DNA of 64,000 nt from Bradyrhizobium sp. MOS003 (GTDB lineage: Bacteria > Pseudomonadota > Alphaproteobacteria > Rhizobiales > Xanthobacteraceae): contig NZ_PYFW01000001.1 of the NCBI RefSeq assembly GCF_003020125.1, forward strand, positions 620,001 to 684,000, given 5' to 3'. Positions 51,892 to 60,119 of the stretch are shown here, piece by piece. A program made the translations under genes and the position numbers. Numbering within the stretch: the stretch's first letter is position 1; every line of letters starts with the position of its first letter. The notes beneath the pieces were generated by a model. That model did not search any database and was not told the DNA's origin. It saw nothing but the letters and a program-made list of their open reading frames with translations.

Positions 51892-53286
51892 ATGACCAGC
51901 AAGCCAGAGATGACGGCCGCCGAAATCGCGAAGGCGGTTGCGGGCGGCAAGATGTCCGCGCTCGATGCGACCGAAGCCGCTCTCGCGCGCATCAAGCAGC
52001 ACGACGGCATCCTCAATTCCTTCACCGACGTCACCGCAGATCGCGCCCGCGCCAAGGCACGCGCGATCGATGCCGATATCGCCGCCGGCAAGGACATCGG
52101 CCCGCTCGCCGGCGTTCCCTTCGCCGTGAAGAACCTGTTTGACGTCGCCGGGCTTCCGACCCGCGCAGGCTCGAAGATCAACCGCGATCGCGCGCCCGCA
52201 GCGCGCGATGCGACGCTGATCGAGCGCATGGAAGCCGCCGGCGCCGTGCTGGTCGGCGCGCTCAACATGGGCGAATACGCCTACGACTTCACCGGCGAGA
52301 ACGTCCATGACGGCCCCTCGCGCAATCCGCACGACACCACGCGGATGACCGGCGGCTCGTCCGGCGGCTCGGGCAGTGCCGTCGGCGGCGCGCTGGTGCC
52401 GATCGCGCTCGGCTCGGACACCAATGGTTCGATCCGCGTGCCATCCTCGTTCTGCGGCATCTTCGGCCTGAAGCCAACCTATGGCCGGCTGTCGCGCGCG
52501 CGTTCGTTTCCGTTCGTGGCGAGCCTCGATCATCTCGGTCCGTTCGCGCGCTCCGTCGCCGATCTCGCACTCGCTTATGATGCGATGCAGGGCCCGGACG
52601 CGGAGGACAGCGCCTGCACCACGCGCGGGCTGGAGCCGACGCTGCCGCTGATCGCCAATCCGGTCTCGGATCTACGCATCGCCATCGCCGGCGGGTATTT
52701 CCAGAAGAACGTGTTTCCCGAAGCGGTCGAGGCCGTCAGCCGTGTCGCCAAGGCGCTGGGCGCAACGAAGGTGGTCGACATTCCCGAGGCCGCGCGCGCT
52801 CGCGCGGCGGCTTATGTCATCTCCACCACCGAAGGTGCCTCGTTGCATCTCGATCGCCTGCGCCGGCGCGCGAACGATTTCGATCCGGCCGTGCGCGACC
52901 GGCTGATCGCGGGCGCCATGGTGCCGGCAGCGCTGGTCGACCGCGCGCAGAAATTCCGCCGCTGGTATCGCGCGGAACTCGCCGAGATATTCAAGTCGGT
53001 CGACGTGCTGCTCGCGCCGGCGACGCCCTGCACCGCGCCGAAACTCGGCCAGGTGAATTTCAACCTCGACGGTGTCGAGCTGCCGGTGCGCGCCAATATC
53101 GGCATCCACACCCAGCCGATCTCGTTCATCGGTTTGCCGGTGGTCGCCGTGCCCGTGCCGCTCGAGCCGTTGCCGATCGGCGTGCAGATCATCGCTGCGC
53201 CCTGGCGCGAGGACATCGCGCTCCGCGTCGCGCACGCCTTGGAAAAGATGGGCGTGGCCGCTGCGCCATCGCCGAGAGGACTCTGA
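51892..53286 (+). CDS. atzE: AtzE-family amidohydrolase
   Basis: 464 residues from the ATG at 51892. It is an amidase-signature enzyme with catalytic K80 ([11 protein letters not shown]), cis-Ser S156 ([11 protein letters not shown]) and nucleophile S180 ([11 protein letters not shown]). AtzE with AtzG removes ammonia from 1-carboxybiuret in cyanuric-acid breakdown; HpxY, a relative, works on oxalurate. Neighbouring AtzG- and AtzH-like genes and an allophanate hydrolase make the first pathway more likely, but the true substrate is not proven by sequence. Confidence 0.9.
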   Translation: MTSKPEMTAAEIAKAVAGGKMSALDATEAALARIKQHDGILNSFTDVTADRARAKARAIDADIAAGKDIGPLAGVPFAVKNLFDVAGLPTRAGSKINRDRAPAARDATLIERMEAAGAVLVGALNMGEYAYDFTGENVHDGPSRNPHDTTRMTGGSSGGSGSAVGGALVPIALGSDTNGSIRVPSSFCGIFGLKPTYGRLSRARSFPFVASLDHLGPFARSVADLALAYDAMQGPDAEDSACTTRGLEPTLPLIANPVSDLRIAIAGGYFQKNVFPEAVEAVSRVAKALGATKVVDIPEAARARAAAYVISTTEGASLHLDRLRRRANDFDPAVRDRLIAGAMVPAALVDRAQKFRRWYRAELAEIFKSVDVLLAPATPCTAPKLGQVNFNLDGVELPVRANIGIHTQPISFIGLPVVAVPVPLEPLPIGVQIIAAPWREDIALRVAHALEKMGVAAAPSPRGL

Positions 53287-53287
53287 C

Positions 53288-53680
53288 ATGGAGATCGATC
53301 TCCCCGAGGTGATCGCGGAAGTCAAAGCCGCGTTCGACCGCTATGAGCAGGCGCTCATCACCAATGACGTCGCCGTGCTCGGCGAGCTCTTCCGCAACGA
53401 TCCCCGCACGCTGCGCTACGGCATCGGCGAGAACCTCTACGGCTATGAGGCGATCAACGGCTTCCGCGCCGCGCGCTCGCCGGTCGGCCTCAATCGCCGC
53501 ACCGCAAGGACCGTTATCTCCAGCTATGGCCGCGACACGGCCGTGGCCTCCACTTTGTTCTATCGCGACACGGCGCCCGGCAAGGTCGGCCGGCAGATGC
53601 AGACCTGGATTCGCTTCCCGGAGGGCTGGCGCGTCGTCGCCGCCCATGTCAGCATCATCGACGAGCCGAAAGAGACCTGA
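53288..53680 (+). CDS. AtzH/HpxZ-like protein (DUF3225)
   Basis: 130 residues, one base after the amidase stop. It has an NTF2-like fold: [51 protein letters not shown], and [20 protein letters not shown]. AtzH and HpxZ are the names used for this family next to AtzE/AtzG and HpxX/HpxY. It is thought to act on an intermediate of the same pathway. Cytoplasmic, no signal peptide. Confidence 0.9.
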   Translation: MEIDLPEVIAEVKAAFDRYEQALITNDVAVLGELFRNDPRTLRYGIGENLYGYEAINGFRAARSPVGLNRRTARTVISSYGRDTAVASTLFYRDTAPGKVGRQMQTWIRFPEGWRVVAAHVSIIDEPKET

Positions 53681-53684
53681 CCGT

Positions 53685-54407
53685 ATGACGCTTGAGGATC
53701 TTCCGCGGGGAACATTGCCGGCCGAGCCGGTGGTGCCCCGCGTCGACCGTCCCTCGGCATCGCTGCACAAGGTCACACGCGCCGAGGAGCTGCGCCTGCA
53801 GCTCGCCGACGAGATCGTGCGCGGCACCCTGGCTCCCGGCTCACCGCTGGACGAGACCGACATCGCGCGCCGCTTCAGCGTGTCGCGGACGCCGGTGCGC
53901 GAGGCGCTGCGCCAGCTGGTGGCCAGCGGCCTCGTCGAGTCGCGTGCGCATCGCGGCGCGGTGGTGGCGCAGCCCTCGGTCGAACGGCTGACGAGCATGT
54001 TCGAGGCGATGGCCGAGCTCGAGGCGATGTGCGCCGGCCTTGCCGCAGAGCGCATGTCGGCGGCCGAGCGCCACGGTCTGGAGGCCGTGCACGAGGAGCT
54101 GAGGGTGCTGAGCTACGCCGGCAATCCCGAGCGTTTCCACGAGGTCAACGAGCGCTTCCACAACGCGATCTACGCGGGATCGCAGAACGGCTACATTGCC
54201 GAGATCACACTGGCGACCCGCGTCCGCGTGCAGCCGTTCCGCCGCGCCCAGTTTCGTAACCTCGGCCGTCTCGCCAAATCGCAAGCCGAGCACGACCGCG
54301 TCGTCGTCGCCATCATGCGCGGCGACAAGCAGGGTGCCGCCGCTGCGATGCGTGCGCATATCGAGCTGGTGCGCGGGGAATACGAGATCTACGCGGTGTC
54401 GGTGTAG
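53685..54407 (+). CDS. GntR-family (FCD domain) transcriptional regulator
   Basis: 240 residues from the ATG at 53685, four bases after the AtzH-like stop. The N-terminal winged helix is at ~residues 25-95 (EELRLQLADEIVRGTLAPGSPL, DIARRFSVSRTPVREALRQLVASGLVE), followed by a helical FCD effector domain (FEAMAELEAMCAGLAAERM ... HEVNERFHNAIYAGS ... EHDRVVVAIMRGDKQGAAAAMRAHI). The histidines of the FCD metal site are visible. It is the last gene of the operon and probably controls it or the allophanate hydrolase in response to a pathway acid. Confidence 0.94.
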   Translation: MTLEDLPRGTLPAEPVVPRVDRPSASLHKVTRAEELRLQLADEIVRGTLAPGSPLDETDIARRFSVSRTPVREALRQLVASGLVESRAHRGAVVAQPSVERLTSMFEAMAELEAMCAGLAAERMSAAERHGLEAVHEELRVLSYAGNPERFHEVNERFHNAIYAGSQNGYIAEITLATRVRVQPFRRAQFRNLGRLAKSQAEHDRVVVAIMRGDKQGAAAAMRAHIELVRGEYEIYAVSV

Positions 54408-54427
54408 CGAGCACCACGCGCGGTGCC

Positions 54428-54510
54428 GTAGGGTGGGCAAAGCGAAGCGTGCCCACCATAAGGCTGATGGTGGGCACGACGCGCGAAGCGCGCGCCTTTG
54501 CCCACCCTAC
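54428..54510. repeat. Palindromic repeat, family D, copy 2
   Basis: GTAGGGTGGGCAAAGCGAAG ... GCGCCTTTGCCCACCCTAC outer arms with the inner GTGCCCACCAT / ATGGTGGGCAC pair; copy 1 is at 24464-24551. It fills the gap between the convergent GntR and allophanate hydrolase genes and probably ends both transcripts. Confidence 0.8.
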
Positions 54511-56333
54511 GAGACCTGCTTTGTTGCAGCTTCCGCCATGAATGTCCGCCAGCCGCCATATGCCGTGATGTCCCGCGCCTCGCCCAGCACCTCGGGCTCG
54601 ACGAGAAATCCCTTCACGCTGCGGCCGTCGGCGAGGCGCACCGTGCCGATCGCCATCGGCGCGGGGATCGCATTGACGAACTTGCCGAACGCGGAGGACG
54701 ACAGCGACCAGAGCTCCAGCTCGATGGCCGTACCCTGGCCGGCTGCGACGCGCAGCATGCCGGGCTTCGGCGGTGTGGTGTTCAACGCGTAGAGCTTGTA
54801 GTCGGGCGCGGTCCTCGTTGCCTCGATCAGCTTGGCATTCAGCGCCGTCAGTTCAGCGTTCAGGACCATGCCGGACAGATGCGCACCGACCACGGCGATC
54901 GGGATCTCGTCCCCGCCACTTGCCGGCAACGGCGCAAGTGGTGCCTGTGCCACGCCCTTTGCTCCGACGGTCAATTTCGTATCCGCATGGAAGACGCGGC
55001 CGATGCTCGCCAGCAGCGCGTCATGTCCCCCGGGGGCGAGCAGCGTGATGCCGAACGGGATGCCGTCCGCGCGCATCTCTGCGGGCAGGGCCAGGCCGCA
55101 GAGGTCGAGCAGGTTGACGAAATTGGTGTAGGTGCCGAGCCGGCTGTTGAGCTCGATCGGATTGGCGAGCACCTGCGCGGTCGCGTAGGCGGTCGGCGCC
55201 GTCGGCAGCACCAGCGCGTCGATATCGGCAAAGGTCCGCTCGGCGCTCTTGCGCAGGCCCTGCAGGCGGTAGAGCGCCGAGAACGTCTCCGCAGCGGTGA
55301 GCCGCGCTCCCGCGGCGGTAATCTCGCGCGTCACGGGGTGAATCGAATCGGGCGCGGACGCCAGCAGATCCTTGATCACGAGATAGCGCTCGGCGACCCA
55401 GGGACCTTCATAGAGCAGCCGCGCCGTCTCGTAGAACGGCTCGAGATCGAATTCGACCAGCGTCGCCCCGAGCGCAGTCCAACGCTTCAATACATCGGCG
55501 TAGGCGGCTTCCGCCTTCCTGTCGCCGAAGAAGATCAGTTGCCCCTTGCGCGGCACGCCGAGACGCAAGCCTGCCGGGAACGGCCTGATCGCGCCCAGCG
55601 GTCGGTCGCGTGAGAACGGATCGGCCGCGTCGGGCCCGGCCATCACGGACAGCGCCAGCGCCGCGTCGTCGACCGTCAGGGCGAAGACCGAGATGCAATC
55701 GAGGGTGCGGCAGGCCGGCACCAGTCCGGCATTCGAGATCATGCCGAGGCTCGGCTTCAGCCCGACGATGTTGTTGAGCATCGCCGGCACGCGGCCCGAG
55801 CCGGCGGTGTCGGTGCCGAGCGAAAGCGGCACCAGGCCGGCGCCGACGGCGACCGCTGAACCCGAGCTGGAGCCGCCGGGAACGAGATCCTCGCGGATCG
55901 AATTTCTGGGAATGCCATAAGGCGAGCGGACGCCGACGAGACCGGTCGCGAACTGGTCGAGATTGGTCTTGCCGATGATGATCGCGCCGGCCGCGCGCAG
56001 CCGCGCCACCGCCGTCGAATCGTGGGTGGGCGTATAGGAGAAGGCCGGGCAGGCCGCCGTGGTCGGAAAGCCGAGCGCGTCGATATTGTCCTTCACCGCG
56101 ACAGGCACGCCGTAGAGCGGCAGGCTGGCGGCGTCCTTCGTCGCAAGCCTCTCGGCCTCCGCGATCGCATCCTTCTCGTCGCGCAGGCTGATGAAGATGG
56201 CGGGATCATTATGGTCGCGGATACGCTGATAGGTCCGTGCGATCGTCTCCGCCGGCATCAGCGTGCCCGCGCGATGCGCGGCCACGATCGCGGCGATCGT
56301 TTCAGGCTGCTTAGCCCCCATTTCAGCCCTCAT
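54507..56333 (-). CDS. atzF: Allophanate hydrolase (AtzF type)
   Basis: 608 residues. Amidase-signature domain (~1-430) with K81 (GVPVAVKDNIDALG), cis-Ser S155 (PGGSSSGSA) and nucleophile S179 (GTDTAGSGRVP), followed by the AtzF-specific C-terminal domain (~440-608, VVGAHLSGMVLNAELTALNA to VRLADGRSVKGFLVEPEVL). The enzyme splits allophanate to two ammonia and two carbon dioxide. No urea carboxylase lies beside it, so its substrate probably comes from the AtzE/AtzH-like enzymes opposite rather than from urea. An ATG four codons in is the alternative start. Confidence 0.95.
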   Translation of the reverse strand: MRAEMGAKQPETIAAIVAAHRAGTLMPAETIARTYQRIRDHNDPAIFISLRDEKDAIAEAERLATKDAASLPLYGVPVAVKDNIDALGFPTTAACPAFSYTPTHDSTAVARLRAAGAIIIGKTNLDQFATGLVGVRSPYGIPRNSIREDLVPGGSSSGSAVAVGAGLVPLSLGTDTAGSGRVPAMLNNIVGLKPSLGMISNAGLVPACRTLDCISVFALTVDDAALALSVMAGPDAADPFSRDRPLGAIRPFPAGLRLGVPRKGQLIFFGDRKAEAAYADVLKRWTALGATLVEFDLEPFYETARLLYEGPWVAERYLVIKDLLASAPDSIHPVTREITAAGARLTAAETFSALYRLQGLRKSAERTFADIDALVLPTAPTAYATAQVLANPIELNSRLGTYTNFVNLLDLCGLALPAEMRADGIPFGITLLAPGGHDALLASIGRVFHADTKLTVGAKGVAQAPLAPLPASGGDEIPIAVVGAHLSGMVLNAELTALNAKLIEATRTAPDYKLYALNTTPPKPGMLRVAAGQGTAIELELWSLSSSAFGKFVNAIPAPMAIGTVRLADGRSVKGFLVEPEVLGEARDITAYGGWRTFMAEAATKQVS

Positions 56334-56528
56334 GGCGACAAAACTCCGGCAATCTGTCTTCGCCCGGAGCGAAGCAAGCGATGTGCCATTGTGTACATTA
56401 TCCGGGCAGGAATGAAGCTGCGGATATTGTACGTGCGATCAGTGGCTTGGGAGACAATTCGACCGACGGGCGGGCCGTGATGCCGACGCCCTGTGGCGGG
56501 CATCTGCTCAAATCATGGGCAGTTGAGA

Positions 56529-57023
56529 TCAGGTGAAGCCGGCGAGAATTCGCAGCAGCTGAGCCCGGTTCTCCTTGCCGATCTTCGCCTCGACATGCCG
56601 TTCGTGCTCGGCCGCGAGGCGCTTGAACTTTGCCAGCGCCGTCTCGCCCTTGATCGTGAGATGCAGCGCATGGGAGCGACGGTCCGCCTTCGACTTGACC
56701 CGCTTCACGAGCTTGCGCTGCTCGAGGCTGTCGAGCAGGTGCACCAGACGGGCGCGCTCGATGCCGAGGCGTTTCGCCACCGCCATCTGCGACAGGCCCG
56801 GATTGGCGCCGATCACCGTCAGCACCGAATATTGCGTCGGCCGGATGTCGACATCGCCGAGTGTTCTAATGAAGTCCTGGAAGATCCAGATCTGGAAGCG
56901 CCGCACTGCATAGCCGGCGTGCCCCACCAGCGCGTCGAGGCCGATCTCGTCGGCGTCGATCCGCCGCGCGGTGCCGTTGCCCGCTCGTTTGCGTGGGGAG
57001 GTCCGGGGCGCGGTGGCTGTCAC
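56529..57023 (-). CDS. MarR-family regulator divergent from feruloyl-CoA ligase gene
   Basis: 164 residues from a GTG at 57023 with AGGAG nine bases upstream; the longer frame covers the operator region and is not likely coding. The winged-helix core is GDVDIRPTQYSVLTVIGANPGLSQMAVAKRLGIERARLVHLLDSLEQRKLVKRVKSKADRRSHALHLT. It is divergent from the CoA ligase gene, an arrangement typical of hydroxycinnamate-responsive MarR repressors (FerR, CouR, HcaR), whose effector is the CoA thioester. Confidence 0.92.
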   Translation of the reverse strand: MTATAPRTSPRKRAGNGTARRIDADEIGLDALVGHAGYAVRRFQIWIFQDFIRTLGDVDIRPTQYSVLTVIGANPGLSQMAVAKRLGIERARLVHLLDSLEQRKLVKRVKSKADRRSHALHLTIKGETALAKFKRLAAEHERHVEAKIGKENRAQLLRILAGFT

Positions 57024-57073
57024 ATCGTGTCTCCTGCCGGGCAAGCTTAGCGCTTCGGGCGCCGTCGCGGAAG

Positions 57074-57099
57074 ATTGTTGTTGACGACAACAATTGTCG
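57074..57099. promoter_or_regulatory. Overlapping dyads, likely MarR operator
   Basis: ATTGTTGT-N5-ACAACAAT at 57074-57094 is a perfect 8-bp-arm dyad. A second dyad, CGACAA-N3-TTGTCG, at 57085-57099 overlaps it. They lie in the 149-base divergent region about 50 bases from the regulator start and 75 bases from the ligase start, which fits shared repression of both genes. Confidence 0.65.
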
Positions 57100-57172
57100 T
57101 GCCCAACATTACGGCCAAAGCAGTCCGGAACGAGGCTGCGGCCGATCCGGGGATCCGGGCGGAGGAGGAACC

Positions 57173-59029
57173 ATGACAACCGCCGCTCGCGGTGACGCTG
57201 CAAGCCTGTTCGCAACACCCAGAACTGTCGCCGAGCATCGCGCCGACGGCAGCATCGTGCTGCGCTCGTCCGAACCGTTGCGCGACGGCGCGCGCTGCGT
57301 CGGCGACTGGCTGGAGCAATGGGCGCGGCAAACGCCGGATACGATCTTCCTGGCCGAGCGCGGCCATGTCGCGGCGCCCTGGACCACCGTCACCTATGCG
57401 CAGGCGCAGCACCAGGTGCGTGCGGCGGCTTCCTGGATCCTGGCGCAGGGCCTGAGCGTCGAGCGACCGCTGGCGATCCTCTCCGACAACAGCATCGACC
57501 ATGCACTGCTCGCGCTTGCCGCCCAGCATGTCGGCGTGCCCTCGGCGGCGATCTCGCCGGCCTATTCGCTGATGTCGAAAGATTTCGACAAGCTCAGGAG
57601 CATGGTCGCGCTGCTCGATCCGGGCGCGATCTATGTCTCCGCGACCAAGTCATTCGCGCCGGCGCTCGCCGCGATCAAGCCGCTGCACAGGGCGCAGATC
57701 ATCAGCGGCAACGCCGGCGATGCCGATGCGCTCGCCTTCCGCGACATCGCGGCGACGCCCGAAACGCCCGATGTCGCCAAAGCCTTCGCCGCAGTCGCGC
57801 CCGATACGATCGCCAAATTCCTGTTCACGTCAGGCTCGACCGGCGCGCCCAAGGCCGTCATCAACACCCAGCGCATGCTGACATCGAGCCAGCAGGCCAA
57901 GGCGCAGACCTGGACCTTCCTGCAGCCGGGCCGCGGCGATCTCGTCATTCTCGACTGGCTGCCCTGGAGCCACACTTTCGGCGCCAACCACAATTTCAAC
58001 CTTGTGCTGCGCAATGGCGGCTCGCTCTATATCGACGGCGGCAAGCCGGCGCCCGGGCTGTTCGCGACGTCTCTGGCAAATCTGAAAAGCGTGATGCCGA
58101 CGGTCTATTTCAACGTGCCGCGCGGCTTCGATATGCTGATCGCGGCGCTGCGCGGCGACGAGGAGCTCTGCCGCCGTTTCTTCGGTGAGGTGAAGTTCGC
58201 GTTCTATGCGGGGGCCGCGCTGCCGCAGAATCTCTGGGATGGGCTCGAAGAGCTTTCGATCAAAACGGTCGGCCGGGCGCTGCCGATGGTCTCGGCCTGG
58301 GGCTCGACCGAGACGTCGCCGCTCGCGACCGACTGCCATTTTCTTGCCGAACGCTCCGGCAACATCGGCGTGCCCATTCCCGGCACCGAGCTGAAGCTCG
58401 TCACCTCCGGCGACAAGCTGGAGGTGCGGGTGCGCGGCCCCAATGTCACGCCGGGCTATTGGAAAGCGCCGGAGCTGACCAGGCAGGCTTTCGATGAAGA
58501 GGGCTTCTATCTGATCGGCGATGCCGTGAAGCTTGCCGACAGCGCGCGGCCCGAGCGCGGCCTGTTCTTCGACGGCCGCGTCGCCGAGGATTTCAAGCTC
58601 AATTCCGGCACCTGGGTCAATGTCGGCACGCTGCGCGTTGCCGGCATCGCCGCGCTGGCGCCGCTTGCGCAGGACATCGTCGTGTCAGGGCACGGCGGTG
58701 ACGAGGTGCGTTTCCTCGTGATCCCGAACATCGCGGCCTGCCGCATCCACGCCGGTCTGCCCGAAACGGCCGATGCGAACGAGGTGCTCGCACATGACAA
58801 GGTCAGGAGCGCGATCGCGCAGGGCCTGGCGAAGCTGAGGCAGCAGGGGCCCAACTCCTCCGGCCACGCCACACGCGCGCTGCTTCTCGCCGAGCCGCCA
58901 TCGGTCGATGGCGGCGAGATCACCGACAAGGGCTACATCAACCAGCGCGCGGTGCTGACGCGGCGAGCGGATGCGGTGACGCGATTGAATGATGACGCGT
59001 CGGCGGAGTGGATTGGGTGCGTCGGATAG
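57173..59029 (+). CDS. Feruloyl-CoA synthetase (hydroxycinnamate-CoA ligase)
   Basis: 618 residues from the ATG at 57173 with GGAGGAGG upstream. It is an adenylate-forming enzyme with the P-loop FLFTSGSTGAPKAVINTQ, YFNVPRGFDML, AWGSTETSPLATDCHF and LFFDGRVAEDFKLNSGTWVNVGTLR. The last segment is characteristic of feruloyl-CoA synthetases, which have GRVAEDFKL instead of the common GRxKE motif. It makes CoA thioesters of ferulate, coumarate or caffeate in the cytoplasm. The hydratase/aldolase and vanillin dehydrogenase of the pathway are not in this window. Confidence 0.93.
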   Translation: MTTAARGDAASLFATPRTVAEHRADGSIVLRSSEPLRDGARCVGDWLEQWARQTPDTIFLAERGHVAAPWTTVTYAQAQHQVRAAASWILAQGLSVERPLAILSDNSIDHALLALAAQHVGVPSAAISPAYSLMSKDFDKLRSMVALLDPGAIYVSATKSFAPALAAIKPLHRAQIISGNAGDADALAFRDIAATPETPDVAKAFAAVAPDTIAKFLFTSGSTGAPKAVINTQRMLTSSQQAKAQTWTFLQPGRGDLVILDWLPWSHTFGANHNFNLVLRNGGSLYIDGGKPAPGLFATSLANLKSVMPTVYFNVPRGFDMLIAALRGDEELCRRFFGEVKFAFYAGAALPQNLWDGLEELSIKTVGRALPMVSAWGSTETSPLATDCHFLAERSGNIGVPIPGTELKLVTSGDKLEVRVRGPNVTPGYWKAPELTRQAFDEEGFYLIGDAVKLADSARPERGLFFDGRVAEDFKLNSGTWVNVGTLRVAGIAALAPLAQDIVVSGHGGDEVRFLVIPNIAACRIHAGLPETADANEVLAHDKVRSAIAQGLAKLRQQGPNSSGHATRALLLAEPPSVDGGEITDKGYINQRAVLTRRADAVTRLNDDASAEWIGCVG

Positions 59030-59054
59030 GCCGTCCCGCCCACCGCTAGCTGCT

Positions 59055-59189
59055 CTCGTGCCCCGGACGCAGCGCAGCATGCAGTGATGCGCTACAGAGC
59101 CGGGGCCCATCTCTTGTCGTGCGGGTGGCCTCCTGGGTCCCGGTTCTGCGCAGCAGCGTTCACGCTGCAGCGCGTCGGGGACACGAGCG
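59055..59189. repeat. Palindromic repeat, family E, copy 2
   Basis: CGTGCCCCGGACGCAGCG ... GTCGGGGACACGAGCG outer arms with the inner GGGCCCAT / TGGGTCCCGG pair, in the same layout as 2874-3006. Confidence 0.65.
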
Positions 59190-59220
59190 TGCATTGGGCA
59201 GGACGCGCTCTCTCCACATC

Positions 59221-59299
59221 GTCATTGCGAGCGCAGCGGAGCAATCCAGAATCCTGCCGCCGATGCAGTCTGGATTGCTCCGCTGCGCTCGCAATGACG
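59221..59299. repeat. Palindromic repeat, family C, copy 2
   Basis: GTCATTGCGAGCGCAGCGGA ... TCCGCTGCGCTCGCAATGAC arms, a near-perfect pair of about 20 bases, matching 28409-28487. Together with family E copy 2 it fills the first half of the 500-base gap before the MarR gene. Confidence 0.8.
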
Positions 59300-59368
59300 G
59301 ATTGGGGCGAGCAGACTGCCTGCCATCCAATACGCCAGCCATTCTGCCGCAATATCCTGCATGATTCT

Positions 59369-59457
59369 TTTGTTGCCGAAGCAACTAATTTGTGCGAACC
59401 GTTCCAGACAAGGATGACGGCGGGGGAACCGCCGCGCCTAAATCGGAGGAAACGATG
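59369..59457 (+). promoter_or_regulatory. Orphan operator, ribosome site and start codon without a gene
   Basis: A near-perfect dyad TTTGTTGC-CGAA-GCAACTAA is at 59369-59388 (7 of 8 pairs). About 55 bases later comes CGGAGGAAACG and an ATG at 59455, an excellent plus-strand initiation site. The frame that follows soon runs antisense over the MarR gene and its product has no recognisable features. This looks like the regulated front end of a gene whose body has been lost. Confidence 0.4.
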
Positions 59458-59529
59458 CTCGGCAGAGAGGGTGCCGCGGGCAAACGCTGGCGCGTGCCTG
59501 CAGGCGACGCGAGATCGCGCCGCGATCGG

Positions 59530-60036
59530 TCAGGCCTCCGTGCCGCCGGTGACAGCGCCCAAATTCTCGTGCAGCCGGCGCAGCAGATCGATCAGCACCT
59601 CGCGCTCGTCCTTGTTCAGGCAGGACAGCAGCCGCCGTTCGCGCTCGAGCGCGGCGACGATCACCTTGTCATGGGTGGCGCGGCCCTTCGCCGTCAGCGC
59701 GATCGAATGGGTGCGGCCGTCATGGGGATCAGTGCGGATCGAGACCAGCCCGCGCTTCTCGAGGCCCGCCAGCGTCCGGCTCACCGGCCCCTTGTCGAAG
59801 CCGATAACGTGACAGATGCGCGAGGCCGGAATCCCGGGCTCGATCGCCAGCAGCGACATGATCCGCCATTCCGTGACGTTGACGCCGAACTGCTGCTGAT
59901 AGAACGCGGTAGCGCTGTTCGAGAGCTTGTTGGCGATGAACGTGACGAACGCCGGGACGTAGCGGTCGAGATCGAGCGTCGGTCCCGCATCGCTAGGCGC
60001 GGGCTTCTGGCGGGATCTGGTCGAAGGCGAAGGCAT
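59530..60036 (-). CDS. MarR-family regulator divergent from the P450 gene
   Basis: 168 residues. The winged-helix core is FGVNVTEWRIMSLLAIEPGIPASRICHVIGFDKGPVSRTLAGLEKRGLVSIRTDPHDGRTHSIALTAKG. It is divergent from the P450 gene with 83 bases between starts, so it likely controls that gene. A GGGAGATCTCCC palindrome lies against the P450 start codon. The effector is probably an aromatic acid (inference). Confidence 0.92.
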   Translation of the reverse strand: MPSPSTRSRQKPAPSDAGPTLDLDRYVPAFVTFIANKLSNSATAFYQQQFGVNVTEWRIMSLLAIEPGIPASRICHVIGFDKGPVSRTLAGLEKRGLVSIRTDPHDGRTHSIALTAKGRATHDKVIVAALERERRLLSCLNKDEREVLIDLLRRLHENLGAVTGGTEA

Positions 60037-60107
60037 GTCGGGGGTCTGACTCGCGGTGGGGCGACCGACCTAAGGGCAAGCGCCGTCCTTTCACAAGATC
60101 AAAATGA

Positions 60108-60119
60108 GGGAGATCTCCC
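60108..60119. promoter_or_regulatory. Perfect palindrome directly before the P450 start codon
   Basis: GGGAGATCTCCC is a perfect 12-bp dyad that overlaps the ribosome site (GAGGGAG) and ends one base before the ATG at 60120. It could be a repressor site or a small hairpin that limits translation. Confidence 0.35.
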
